Shown here: piece by piece, positions 43,097 through 54,800 of the stretch
How the letters are laid out: each line of letters starts with the position of its first letter
How positions within the stretch are numbered: the stretch's first letter is position 1
Assembly (NCBI GenBank): GCA_016169945.1
Contig: JADLSH010000218.1
Span: 124,001-188,000 of the forward strand
DNA: 64,000 nt
DNA from: Trachythela sp. YZ-2020
Taxonomy: Eukaryota > Cnidaria > Anthozoa > Malacalcyonacea > Clavulariidae
Direction: 5' to 3'
Translations under genes and position numbers: made by a program
The notes under the pieces: model-generated
What the model was told of the DNA's origin: nothing
Databases searched by the model: none
What the model saw: only the letters and a program-made list of their open reading frames with translations

Positions 43097-44828
43097 AATA
43101 GTATAAAAATAGTCAATATCGCTATGCTGTGAGGTAATATGTGAGGTAATATGTTTGAGACTGAAAATAAAAAAATAGGAGAAAACTATGATGTTTAAAA
43201 TTTCGGAAAACCTGATCTATTGATAGCACTTTTTCATATACAGTTGTTTTTCCATCTCAATTTATATTGTTCCACAACGAAGCTGATAGTTCATATAGCA
43301 ATAAGAACGAATTGTGAAATGTGGCATCCTTGCCTCGTTCAAGCGTCCCTACCAATGAATATAATGATTAAATGATATAATATAACAATTTTCAAATTGT
43401 CTTACGCTACGTTATACACTGCGATTTGTTGGGGCGATTTCAGATTTAGCTGATAATGATTAATTGTTTCATGTATTATGTCGACAGATGTCGTTAGCAC
43501 GTATCTTTTTAAACTATTTTAAATATCTTAAAGTGGATCTTAACTAAGCCTGACAAATCGCAATGTGTAAACGCACACACTCGCATGCAATTGGGCTTAG
43601 CTTTAAATACATTTTACTGAACAAATCAACAGTTTGTCCATGCAATGTCTAACAATTTTCTAAAAAAAGATTCTTGTTAGTCGCCATTTCAGAAAAAAAA
43701 ACTATAAGAAAAACTTACTTTGAATACCAAACTTCTGGCTCATAACAGCACGCACGAGATTTCTTAGAAATTTTGTTTTCTCAGTTGTAACGTCACAATA
43801 GTAACATGCATGTTACTAATTTTAAAATTAAGAAATAACGAATAAAAAATTGTAGAAGGTCTTTGTATTCTATTTAGTATATGATCAAGTTCTTTCAAAG
43901 GGGACAAAATACTTACATTTTTTCCGTTCTCACATACTGTAGTTGATTTAAGTAATGTTGCTATGCACACGAGTTTTTGTATCGTGAAAACTGCATAATT
44001 TCAAGTGAAATAACGATGTAAATATAAAATACAATAACTTAATGTCTTCATTACATGCACTATAATGTTAATAATAAGAATGTAAAGCTGAAACAAAATG
44101 TAAAACGGTGGTGCTACATGGCAAACGGATACGTAACAAATTGATATGTTCTTTAAACTATTCAAAAATGAGAGGCAGTTGGGCTTAATTATATATAGTA
44201 TACCACAATTCACACGGTTATTAGCAAAGTCTACAAATATAGATTTTTACAATATTAAAGTGTTTTTTATTATCGCAATCAATTTACTCTTAAATATCTG
44301 TTAAACCAAAATAACATGTCATCGGGCACCAAATTAATAGGATGTAATGAATGGATCATATGAATCTATTACCTATTTGCGTTTGAATTGCCTTCTTTGT
44401 TATCAATTTAACTTGTAATCAGACTCGTACCCAGACCTCTATATACAGGTGTATGTACCACAGAATACCACAGTACCACAGAATACCATTTTTTCATTTC
44501 TCTTATAAAATTTGGAGGAAACATGCTATACTTTTGTGAATATATATTAATTTTAGTCTTAACGAACATATAAAAACAAAAAATGGATATTTTCATAAAA
44601 ATTCTTAAAAATAATCTGGATTAACAAGAAATAAAATTAGATTGTTTTGATACTTTTTCCCTCTTAATGCCCGTAATATGTGAAAGTTTGAAAATAAGTT
44701 TGCAAACCAGCATAATTTATGTTAATCAATATGTCATAAATTAACCCTTCACCAACTGATTAGTACTACCGTATATATATCTTCGAAAAATGGGAGTTTC
44801 TCCTTATTACATTGGATAACCATTTTAC

Positions 44829-44861
44829 TTGCTTGCTTGCTTGCTTACTTACTTGCTTACC

Positions 44862-44907
<46 letters not shown>

Positions 44908-45110
44908 TACTTACTTATACTTACTTATACTTACTTATACTTACTTATACTTACTCACTCACACTCACTCACTCACTCACTCACTCACTCACTCACTCAC
45001 TCACTCACTCACTCACTCACTCACTCACTCACTCACTCACTCACTCACTCACTCACTCACTCACTCACTCACTCACTCACTCACTCACTCACTCACTCAC
45101 TCACTCACTC
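44829..45110 (+). repeat. Tetranucleotide microsatellite A: CTTG, CTTA, then ACTC
   Basis: CTTG/CTTA units pass into a CTTATACTTA stretch and then about 40 ACTC units. It ends exactly where retrotransposon copy 1 begins (GACTAGAAAGTGG). All three frames are open across it because the units contain no stop, which produces spurious LTHS and LTYL proteins. Confidence 0.9.
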
Positions 45111-46235
45111 GACTAGAAAGTGGAAACTTGGTTCGCGGGAGTTATGTGAAAAGAACACATGGTCAAATTTGGGGCGAATATGGGATGTTGATAAAAAATC
45201 TTCAGCTGCTGTTGTAAACGCAGTTGCCAAAGGAAGAGAGGCGTGTTTTTTCTTGATGAGTATCGGATCTCGCTATGGTGGACTGAATCCTGTCGTTGCG
45301 TCTCATTTGTGGACGCGCATTGGTCTTCCTAAATTCCTATACGGCTCAGAACTTTGGAAACTAAAACGAAATGATCTCATAGAGCTAGAAAAGGTCCAAA
45401 ATATTATGCTTCGTATCATGCAGGGCCTTCTTTCTGGAACGTCCGGATCAGCAGCACAAGGACTGTTGGGACTGTTATCAATCGAAGCTGAGATAGACAA
45501 ACGTAAGCTCTATTTTTTGGGAAGGATTTTAAATATGAGTCCTGGTGTAATATGCCGTCGTGTGTTGCTAATTAGACTGATTCGCAGTAAATGGAACCAC
45601 AGAAACAATTCTGGATTTATATCAGACATTGTCAATGTGCTGACGAAATACGAGCTTTTAGACTATTTAATGGCTTTTATTTCAAAAAACAGCTTTCCAA
45701 CGAAGAAGGAATGGAAGAAAATTGTCAATGAACACGTATATAATCATTATAATTGCGTGTGGCTGGAAAAAACGAACAATTATACTTTTACTCGCAGGTA
45801 CAAACGAAGAATGAAATCTCTGTATGGTGGCTTTTAGCGAAAGAGAAACCCGAACATCTAACAGAAATAACTAATGTAATCAGATTGATAAGTGGATCAT
45901 ATAAGATCAAAGGAAAGCGTATAAACAACCCAGTTACCTACACAGATTTTTGCGATATATGTAAACGAGGATATGTTAATCCAGTAAATCATGCTTTGCT
46001 GTTTTGCTTGGCGTCACAAAAAGAAAGGGAAAATTATTGGAACTGGATAAATGACAGTCTTCCTATCCAACTTGCAGTAGAATTATCAGAGTTATCGGAC
46101 TCGGATTTTGTACTAATTATTTTAGGGAAAAATAGAGAGACATTGTTGTTAAAAAACGGACTGTGGAACGCATACATGCTAAAATCGGCATGTTATGTTT
46201 CGTCTTGTTTCAATACGACTGTTATTTCGATATAG
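45111..46235 (+). pseudogene. C-terminal part of non-LTR reverse transcriptase, copy 1
   Basis: Frame 1 (to 45837) has WSNLGRIWDVDKKSSAAVVN, LPKFLYGSELWKLKRNDLIE, LSGTSGSAAQGLLGLLSIEA and KRKLYFLGRILN. These are the conserved blocks after the polymerase domain. A frameshift at about 45780-45800 continues in the frame ending 46235: VWWLLAKEKPEHLTEITNVI, then FCDICKRG...NHALLFCL. The latter is a C-x2-C...H-x4-C zinc-finger-like motif typical of the C-terminus of L1/Tx1-type elements. Confidence 0.7.
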
Positions 46236-46325
46236 TTAGTTAGTTAGTCTAATTTAGTTTATTAATTAATCATTTCTATTTTGTAAAAAATACTCTTCAG
46301 AAATTGGAGGCAATAAAAGATTTAA
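45111..46325 (+). mobile_element. L1/Tx1-like non-LTR retrotransposon, copy 1, 5' truncated
   Basis: It starts after microsatellite A within the region downstream of the RT catalytic box and ends GGAGGCAATAAAAGATTTAA directly in microsatellite B. Content: RT thumb and C-terminal domain, shared with copies 2 and 3. The tail form, AATAAA then a few bases then ACTC repeats, recurs in all three copies. Confidence 0.75.
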
Positions 46326-46441
46326 ACTCACTCACTCACTCACTCACTCACTCACTCACTCACTCACTCACTCACTCGCTCGCTCGCTCACTCACTCACT
46401 CACTCACTCACTCACTCACTCACTCACTCACTCACTCACTC
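46326..46441 (+). repeat. Microsatellite B, (ACTC)n with a CGCT patch
   Basis: About 29 tetranucleotide units directly join the 3' tail of copy 1 to the truncated 5' end of copy 2. Confidence 0.9.
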
Positions 46442-49321
46442 GAGCATGCGGTGTTAAAGAATGTAGCAAGTGCTGAAATACGCGAGGATCAGCCGTACAA
46501 TACTGCTTACCATCTCCCAGTTATTATAACATTTCAACCTCCTAAATTAACAAGTGCCAACAATGAAAAATATGTAAATAGTGCTTTAGACCCAGTACTT
46601 AATGTTGATAAGCAAACGGTTGCGTGGAAGAGGTGCACGCCACTCCAGCTAGAAGAATATTCAAATAATTTGATGCATAATCTTAACTGTCTCAATGGCA
46701 TTGATACGCCTACGGACATCGACAGCTTCGTACAAGACCTTAGTGAAAATATTGTTAAATCTTCCAACAAACTGCCTAAACTTAGTTATAAAAAACATAT
46801 TAAGCCATATTGGAATGAGAAACTTAAAAAGTTGAGTAAGCAGTCTAAAGAAGCCTGGCATCTCTGGAAAGTAGCCGGTAAACCAAGAGGTTTTGAATTT
46901 AGTACTTATAGAAACTATAAGAAAAACAAAACGTTGTTCCGAAAGGAATTGAGGTCGGTTATTAAGCAGCATGAGCGGCAAGAACTTGAAACAATTGCTG
47001 AAAAAGATGAAATTGATCAGATTCAGTTTTGGAAATACGTCAATCGAAAAAGAGGGAAAACCAGAAAAAAGGATTATGCCTTGCATTTAAACAATCAAAT
47101 TATAAACGACCCTAACGTAGTGGCAAATTGCTGGGCAGATTATTATTAAAACTTATTTTCACCTCTTCAACACCAGACGTTTGACGATAAATTTTGCAGA
47201 GAGGTCAACGCAGCGCTGACCCATATCCGGTCAGACAAACATGTCGATACTGAAGATATTTTTACCATTCCAGTTACATTTGATGAGGTAAAAGAGATAG
47301 TAGGGCTTCTTCCAAATGGAAAAGCTCCCGGATTTGACGGCGTCACTTATGAACATATTAAATATGGAGGCTCGGCAATTATACAAACACTTGTTTATCT
47401 TTTCAATGTCATTGTGTGTGAGGAGATTATCCCCAAATCATTCAAACTTGCTGTGAAGATTCCTATCCCCAAGAATAATAAAAACGACATGACATTTGAC
47501 AACTCACGAGGAATTAGTCTTTTGATAACCTTTAACAAGATCCTTGAAAGTATTACCTTACGGCGTATATGTAAGAAACACATCAATTTTATTGATGAAC
47601 TTCAATGTGCCTACCAAAAGGAGCAAAGTGCTCTTACAAGTGCATTTATCATTGATGAGGTAATTAACCATTGTTTCGAAGATGGTGATAGGATCTACGC
47701 GTGTTATGTTGACATTGCTAAGGCTTTCGATAGTATGTGGATAAACGGAATGTTACATAAGTTGTATTTTAACGTTGGTATAACTGGCAAGACATGGAGG
47801 TTAATTTACCACTGGTATAACGACATGAAAGAATTTGTGCATATTGACGGACACCACTCTCGAACGTACACCTTATATCAAGGGACTAGACAAGGAGGTG
47901 TTTTATCCCCATGGCTTTTCTCGGTTTTTATTAACGATTTAATAACAGAGCTAAATTAAGAACAGTAAAGCTGGAGTCACAATTACTAATGTTAATCTAG
48001 GATCGCCTATGTTTGCTGATGACCTCACAATGTTATCCAGAATTAAATATGGTCTTGATTTGATGCTGGAAGTTGCTGATCAGTTTAGTAAAAAATGGCG
48101 GTTGTTATTTAGTATAAAAAAGACAGTGATTTTAACATTTGGAGAAAAACAAAACGAGCATGTACGGAATATGAATGAAAGGCAATGGAGTATGGGACTT
48201 AATCAACTAAAGGAAAACACTATATGGGAAAATTTAGGAAAATTTAGTGCATTGAAAAATCCAGCAGCTGTCCACATATTGTTGACAATTCGATTGCAAA
48301 GGTTTGGCGCTCGTGTGGCACAATTATTAAAGCAGGTGGCAGGCAATTAGGTCTCCATCCCCTTGTCTCCATAAAACTATGGAAAACTATTGCACTACCA
48401 TCCATGTTATATGGTTGGGAACTGTGGAGACTAAGTATCAAAGAATTCAAACGTTTGGAAAAAGCTCAGAATATGATGGTCCGTATAATGCAAAGTTTAT
48501 TGCCAGGTACATCTGGTTCTGCTGCACGGGGATTACTAGGAATTTGGGATATTCAAACAGAAGTCAACAAACGGAAACTGTTCTTTTTGGGAAGGATAAT
48601 TAACTCAAGTGAATCTGTGTTGTATAAACGTTTATTTTACAGACGCTTAATCAGGTGGAAATGGGATTTTAAATCGAACGGAACTGGTTTTATTCCAGAT
48701 ATTATCAACATTTTGCGTAAATATGACTTGTTTCAATATATGGAGAACTTTATCGAAAACAAGATATTTCCTAACAAATACCTGTGGAAAAAAATTGTTA
48801 TTCAGGCCTTAAAAATAGTGCATGAACAAAGCTGGCGTGACAAAATTTGCAACCATTTGCAACTTGGAATTTATGCCGTGATTCATCAACGCTGCGAAGC
48901 TTCCTTTTGGTGGCTACTAGCAAGACAGTTTCCATCATATTTAGAGAATATTACCGACGTATTACGAATCATGTGCGGTTCATTTACCATTGAAGGAAAA
49001 CGACTGCAAGATCCAGCAATGTACACTGGGGAATGTTCCAGATGTTGTACCGTGTACACTAACGTAATAACGCATGTATTGTTATACTGTAGAGCGACTG
49101 ATACAGAGCGGAGTATGCTATGGGACTGGTTTTCTGATAAACTGCCGATAGAAGTGTCTGCGAACTTGCATATGATGGACGATGACCAATTTGTATTAGC
49201 ACTTTTTGGTGATGTATCAGGACTAACGGACAGTTTTATGCAATTTCTAGAGAAATATTTATTGCGGACAGCTAGATATATTTCTATAACATTTAAACCT
49301 TACCTTTGTATTAATAGTTAA
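46442..49321 (+). pseudogene. Endonuclease end, reverse transcriptase and C-terminal finger, copy 2
   Basis: One frame runs from 46442 to 47959 with a single TAA (47147-47149). It starts near NTAYHLPVIITF (endonuclease final motif). It continues IKPYWNEKLKKLSKQSKEAW, then after the stop LLPNGKAPGFDGVTYEHIKY, KLAVKIPIPKNNKN, RGISLLITFNKILE, ACYVDIAKAFDSMW and GTRQGGVLSPWLFSVFINDL. A +1 shift gives PMFADDLTML (catalytic box, 48009). The frame of 48404-49321 then carries MLYGWELWRLS, LLPGTSGSAARGLLG and the C-terminal CSRCCTVYTNVITHVLLYC zinc-finger-like motif. All catalytic blocks survive; one stop and two shifts disable it. Confidence 0.8.
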
Positions 49322-49392
49322 GTTTTAATTATTTTTTTTGTAAATATGTACTAAATCTCCTCTATTAAATTAAGGGGGCAATGAAGAATTGT
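46442..49392 (+). mobile_element. L1/Tx1-like non-LTR retrotransposon, copy 2, longest
   Basis: Bounded by microsatellites B and C. 5' truncated inside the endonuclease domain; the remaining about 960 codons cover the whole RT and C-terminal region. The 3' tail reads GGGGGCAATGAAGAATTGT followed by ACTC repeats. Confidence 0.75.
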
Positions 49393-49446
49393 ACTCACTC
49401 ACTCACTCACTCACTCACTCACTCACTCACTCACTCACTCACTCAC
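49393..49446 (+). repeat. Microsatellite C, (ACTC)n
   Basis: About 13 ACTC units between the tail of copy 2 and the 5' truncation point of copy 3 (CCATATTGGAATGAG). Confidence 0.9.
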
Positions 49447-50238
49447 CCATATTGGAATGAGAAATTAAATCGCCTTAAGAAAATTTCTCGACAAAAATTT
49501 AAAGAGTGGACATTTGAAGGACGTCTAAGGGGAATGCAGTATGTCAGCTGAATGCAGTATGCCAGGGGAATGCAGTATGCCAGCTGAATGCAGTATGCCA
49601 GCTGAATGCAGTATGCATGTCGTAGAGTATAAAAGAGCCAAGTCCGTTTATAGAAAGGAAATTTGATGAGATTATAACGCTAGTGAAATTGATAATGTGA
49701 AATTTTGGCGATATGTGAATAGAAAACGTGGAAAGAAATGTGTAATGGGGAAATGGTATCAGAACCGAATAAACTTGCCGATTTATGGGCAAATTATTAC
49801 GAAGCTCTTTTCACACCTAGTTTAATATTTGATGAAAGTTTTAAAAACGAGGTTGATAAGGATGTTGAATGGGCAATTAAGCAGGTAGTACTTTTCGATG
49901 GCATTTTAGATCGGCCAAGAACACTTGAAGAATTAGAATCGATTATAACCAAACTCCCTGATGGAAAGGCTCCTGGTCATGATGGGATTTTATGAGCATA
50001 TTAAGCTTGGGAAACGAGTTTTGTTGGTGCATCTTGTTCACCTATTCAACAGTATCATCAAAATAGAGTATATCCCGTCATCCTTTAAGCTAGCAGTTAA
50101 AATAACAATTCCAAAGAGCGGAAAAGTTTTTGCGTGTACTTTTGATGATCATAGGGGAATTAGCTTGTTAACAACTTTTAATAAAATTTTGGAACGATTA
50201 TTTCTTTCGAGAATTCATCAGAAATCACAGTGTAATCT
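49447..50238 (+). pseudogene. Reverse transcriptase N-terminal part, copy 3
   Basis: Decayed linker with the GAATGCAGTATGCCAGCT minisatellite. Then 49738-49995 encodes LADLWANYYEALFTP and ITKLPDGKAPGHDGI, and a shifted frame (49961-50272) encodes SFKLAVKITIPKSGK and HRGISLLTTFNKILE. It breaks off at the target duplication GTGTAATCT where the palindromic element begins. Confidence 0.65.
49537..49615 (+). repeat. Minisatellite, unit GAATGCAGTATGCCAGCT
   Basis: Four to five units of about 18 bp inside the RT linker of copy 3; one unit has GGG in place of GCT. It adds about 25 codons relative to copy 2 and includes TGA in some phases. Confidence 0.75.
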
Positions 50239-51457
50239 CAGGCAGCCCAAGCGCACATTGTTGCTATATTAATACTTCTTTTTATTAATAATTTTTTATT
50301 ATTGCTGTTTGTATGTTATGTATATTATGTGTATGTGTTATGTCTGTTATGCTATTTGCCAGAAATGGTATGATGGAATTAAATATATATTTATTATTGA
50401 TGGTTAGGGTACTTCATATTAGCAAATTATAGTAGACTTAATAGTCGAATATATATTGTCAAAAAATTGCTAAAATATTGTGTCAAATGAAGAAATAAAG
50501 TTACTTACTTCTACTACAAGTTGCAATCGACTTTTCGGTGTTGACTTGGTGTGATTTTAAATCCACTTTGAGGGGAAAGTCACTCATAGTAAGTATAGTA
50601 AGTATAAGGGGAAGGCAGGTCAACACAGCTCCAACGAACTCGCATCGGCTTCACAAATCCTTCTCGCGTCGCATAATAATGCATCGAATCGCCAAAAAAA
50701 CAACAGATCCATAAAGCCCATTACATTTTCCATCACATTCATCGTTTTCAGCAAACACAAAAGATTTTTTGTCGGTGAAAATCCATAATTTGTTCGATTT
50801 TCTGACAATCTCAGGCAGCGTGGCTGTCGATACCCGGGGATATTCAGTTGAGAGCTCGCGAGTTCGAATTATATACACTCTCTATTGTTATTGGTTGATT
50901 CGAACTAGTTCACACGGCAACAATGTAATGAACCAATAACAATAGTAAAATAGTAATGTGATGGGAAACGTAATGGGCTTTATGGATCTGTTGTTTTTTT
51001 GGCGATTCGATGCATTATTATGCGATGCGAGAAGGATTTGTGAAGCCGATGCGAGTTCGTTGGAGCTGTATTGACCTGCCTTTCCCTTATACTTACTATA
51101 CTTACTATGAGTGACTTTCCCCTCAAAGTGGATTTAAAATCACACCAAGTCAACACCGAAAAGTCGATTGCAACTTGTAGTAGAAGTAAGTAACTTTATT
51201 TCTTCATTTTACACAATATTTTAGCAATTTTTTGACAATATATATTCGACTATTAAGTCTACTATAATTTGCTAATATGAAGTACCTTAACCATCAATAA
51301 TAAATATATATTTAATTCCATCATACCATTTCTGGCAAATAGCATAACAGACATAACACATACACATAATATACCATAACATACAAACAGCAATAATAAA
51401 AAATTATTAATAAAAAAAATATTAATATAGCAACAATGTGAGCTTGGGCTGCCTGTG
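50239..51457. mobile_element. Mutator-like foldback element, arms of about 470 bp, 9-bp target duplication
   Basis: It starts CAGGCAGCCCAAGC and ends GCTTGGGCTGCCTGTG. Nearly perfect arms (50239-50705 and 50955-51452) enclose about 250 bp. It is flanked by GTGTAATCT at 50230-50238 and 51458-51466. A long inverted repeat with a 9-bp duplication is typical of Mutator-like elements. Removing it rejoins copy 3 codons CNL with HTLQGAYR. The spacer minus strand (about 50880-50650) has an open frame with FTDKKSFVFAENDE...KCNGLYG, not recognised. Confidence 0.75.
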
Positions 51458-51466
51458 GTGTAATCT

Positions 51467-53096
51467 ACACACATTACAGGGTGCCTATCGGAGTGAGCAT
51501 GACGCTCTGACCACAGCTTTTGTTATTGATGAAATTATCAAACACTGTTGCGCGGAAGGGGATAAGGCTTATGTCTGTTACGTGGACATTAAGAAAGCCT
51601 TTGATAATCTATGGATAAATGGAATGTTGTACAAATTATATCATAATATGGGTATTAAGGGGAAGTGTTTAAAACTCATACTAAAGTGGTACACGGGGAT
51701 GAAAGAAATGGTACGGATAAGTGACTGTTATTCTAGATGCTATGATCTCCTACAAGGTACGCGTCATGGTGGTATTTTATCTCCATGGTTGTTTACAGTC
51801 TTCGTAAATGATTTAATAACACTTTTGCAAACAGCTCAGGTTGGGATTATAAAGTGCATGGAATGTATTATGGCTCGCCTATGTACGCAGATGATCTCAC
51901 AATGATCTCACGGTTAAAAATGGTTTAGATCGAATGCTGAATATATTATACGAATATGGATTAACATGGAGAGTAACGTTTAATCAGACAAAAACTGTCA
52001 CAATGGTGTTTGGCGAGAAAACTTCTGACAGGCAGAGAAATGTAATAACACGGCATTGGTCTCTTGGTGACTTTCAACTTTGTGAAAAAGATGTTTGGAA
52101 AAATTTAGGGAAAATATGGCATATTAAAGCCAATGATAAGGAGCCAATTGAAGATGCTGTAAAAAGAAGGGCGATGCGTCCGGTGTAGAACTTGCATCAG
52201 TAGGGTGTAGATTTGGCGGAATTAATCCAATTACGGCGAGAAAATTGTGAAAAAGAGTTGTTCTGCCAAAAATGTTGTATGGTAGTGAGCTACGGCAGCT
52301 CAACAGAGGAAAGTGTCTGATGTTAGAAAAATGTCAAAACGTATTTGTTCGTATGACTGTAGGTCTTTTGCCAGGAACATCTGGTACTGCTGCCAGGGGC
52401 CTTCTGGGCTTATGGAGCATTGAGGGGGAGATAGAGAAAACTAAGTTATGTTTTTGGGACGTCTTATTAATTCGTCACATGACCTTGCACACAGGAAGCT
52501 ACTGATGATACGAATTATTCGTTGGAAGTATAGGAGGGAAATTTCGACTGGATTTGTGGATGATTTCATGACGATTGTGTTTAAACATAATTTGTGGCCT
52601 TTAATCGAAGCCTTTTTGGATGATGGTACTTTTCCAACTAATGCGCAGTGGAAGAGTGTAGTGTTTGGTGCGATTAAAGCTAATGAGGAATGTGTGTGGC
52701 GAGAAAGACTTGTGTCAAAAGGAATGAAACGGTATTTACGTATTCATCAAGCGTTGAATCCTTCGTGGTGGTACCGCCTCCTCCAACGTCATCCGACAAT
52801 CAGCACATACGTAATGACAGTTATGAGGTTATTGTGTAACTCGTTTTCAGTAAAAGGCAGGCGGATTAATATACGGCCGGCACTTCACGATTGTGATGAA
52901 TGTGGAATTACATTTGGCGATATAGTTGCACATGCAGTTTTACACTCCATTAAAACCCGTGACCCTAGGGAAATGTTCTGGCATTGGGCTTTCGACAATA
53001 TGCCTTTGCACTTTTGTGGAGAGCTGAGCCAATTGGAGGATGATTTATTCCTTGATGTTATTTTTGGACAGTGTAATTATTTTTGGGCTAAATTAT
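51467..53096 (+). pseudogene. Reverse transcriptase remainder and C-terminal domain, copy 3
   Basis: QGAYRSEHDALTTAFVIDEI, VCYVDIKKAFDNLW and GTRHGGILSPWLFTVFVNDL are RT motifs. The catalytic PMYADDLTM is read in a shifted frame at about 51880. After further shifts come LYGSELRQLNRGK, LLPGTSGTAARGLLGLW, MFLGRLINSSHD and the C-terminal CDECGITFGDIVAHAVL finger-like block (last cysteine not obvious). At least four frameshifts or stops make it more decayed than copy 2. Confidence 0.75.
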
Positions 53097-53269
53097 AGAG
53101 GATTTTATGATACATTATGCTTATTACATACGCCGATGTATTGAACTTTCCAAACTGGTAGAATTCTGAGTAATTAATTTTTTTTGTATATATATCATTA
53201 ACAATTACGTAGATATTTTTTGTAAATTTTTTTTCATCTCTTCCATATGGGAGGCGAATAAAGAATTTC

Positions 53270-53294
53270 ACTTACTTACTTGCTTACTTGCTTA

Positions 53295-53352
<58 letters not shown>

Positions 53353-53355
53353 TAC
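53270..53355 (+). repeat. Microsatellite D, CTTA/CTTG
   Basis: About 21 units of CTTA and CTTG form the 3' tail of copy 3. This composition matches the start of microsatellite A rather than the ACTC arrays. Confidence 0.9.
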
Positions 53356-53843
53356 CGTGATAAAGTTTGTACTTTTAACTGTAAAATTATCAATTGTCCA
53401 ACTATATAAAGTAGCTATATTATTACGTACTCTTTTAGCTTTGATTTGATCAAAAAATTCAATCTTTGACGTCTCACAAAAGTTTTCGAAATTATCATAA
53501 AATTTCATCTGTTTTTTGAACAGTATTTTTATACTATGAAGTTTTTGAGATTAAATGTGTTGTTTCCTATTCTATAACGCATTTGAATTAATACTAAAAC
53601 ACTTTTTAAGCTTAAAAAATGTTGTATTGACCACACAGGATGAACTACGTATTTTGAAAACCACGAACTATAGTGCATGCCAATTGACAGCAAAACTGCA
53701 AAAGCAAGTATGCAAAATAGAATTGAGGGAAAATGTCAAAAGTGGTGAGTGTTAATATAGTTTAGATTGCAAAGTGCAAACATGCAACGCCAGTACATCA
53801 ACCCGGCATCTATCGCCTTTATACCGACGTAGCCTCCTACGTG
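53356..53843. other. No gene seen
   Basis: AT-rich. The 66-codon plus frame at 53555-53755 has no recognisable features. Confidence 0.4.
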
Positions 53844-54800
53844 CAGGGGCGTGGCGACCTGTAACCCCCCCCCCCCACAATAATTCTAAATAAAAAGTTG
53901 GTCAGAACATTTGTTGTTGGCTAAAATATATAAGAAACAATACGTTCTAATTTTCAAATATTATCAGCTCCTGAGAACATACGTAAGCTGTTGGTCAATA
54001 GACTAGTGCAGAATTACTGGAGTGTATAATAGCACACACGCATTGCCTCAACATCATTCTTTGATCTTTCTAAAAAATGCTTGCTTTTGAAAAATTTACT
54101 AACACCAAGGACAATAAAGGCAATTGAAAGCTATTTGGGCCAGTTACGAATACATTTCATAGTTAAATTGAAATTGCTAAACATTCTTGTTAGCAAATGT
54201 AACATTTATAACCCTTTCAGAGTCGAAGTGATATTTGTGTAGTTCAAATAAACGTTAGAAGCGCGTTAGCATAGAGCCACTTTTAATTAGCCCTCCCCCT
54301 GTAAAGCTTGATCTGTTTAGATGGGATATATAAAAAAATGTCTCTGAAAATGCAGGAAATCAAGCCACAGAGACTCAAGAATACGAAAATTTTCTGGGGG
54401 AGGACCCCCCAGACCCCCCGCAATGTTCCCGAATCTTCAATATGACGACCCGCACGATTTGAAAACCAGCATGATTCGGGAACTCAGTTCCCAAACTCAG
54501 GAAACGAACAGCGCTAATCACATTATCAATTACCGTTATGAGATGTCATCAATCCAAGTTGTAATGCTTAAACACAGTGTGAACCCAGCAAGTAATAAGT
54601 TAATTTTCTGTTATACTTTAAAATAAAATTGCACACGTGCGTTATACGATATTTTAAATTCGGGTTAGTGCGAATAAATAGTCCTGATTGTTGACAAGTC
54701 ACCTATAGAGCAAATTAATTTTGTTGTTGTTGTACAATACTGATAATATATTTGAGTAGCGATTTTGCGCTGCACTACAACGCTACGAATAATAATATAA

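Larger units (their letters stand above)
39938..43122 (-). mobile_element. CR1/L2-like non-LTR retrotransposon, relatively intact
   Basis: Minus-strand order: endonuclease start 43096, reverse transcriptase 41880-40789, C-terminal domain 40726-40139, and a 3' tail of TAA repeats (plus-strand TTATTATTATT at 39938-39960). About 3.2 kb; only the ORF2-type region is present. A small number of frameshifts suggests a fairly recent insertion. It lies within copy B of the duplication. Confidence 0.75.
39550..44300. repeat. Dispersed duplication, copy B, split by a retrotransposon
   Basis: 39550-39935 and 43128-44300 together match copy A (35585-37275). The break falls between TCGTTCCCACACC and GTGAGGTAAT. 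In copy A the corresponding sequences TCGTTCATACACCAT and GAGGTAATACTG are adjacent. The retrotransposon at 39938-43122 therefore arrived after the duplication. Confidence 0.75.
49447..53269 (+). mobile_element. L1/Tx1-like non-LTR retrotransposon, copy 3, split by a Mutator-like element
   Basis: It begins YWNEKLNRLKK, the same point of the protein as copy 2's PYWNEKLKKL. It is interrupted at 50239-51457 and ends GGGAGGCGAATAAAGAATTTC followed by CTTA/CTTG repeats. A minisatellite expansion of about 18 bp lies at 49537-49615. Confidence 0.75.

Noticed and set aside
44812..45217. Long LTHSLTHS/LTYLLTYL reading frames in three phases
   Set aside because: They are translations of the ACTC/CTTA microsatellite, which has no stop in any forward phase. 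Only the part after 45111 is retrotransposon protein.
46326..46441. Regular short repeats as a CRISPR array
   Set aside because: The units are 4 bp without spacers, and the surroundings are clearly eukaryotic retrotransposons.
54423..54626. 67-codon plus frame inside the hAT-like element as transposase
   Set aside because: It has none of the hAT catalytic or dimerisation motifs and is too short.
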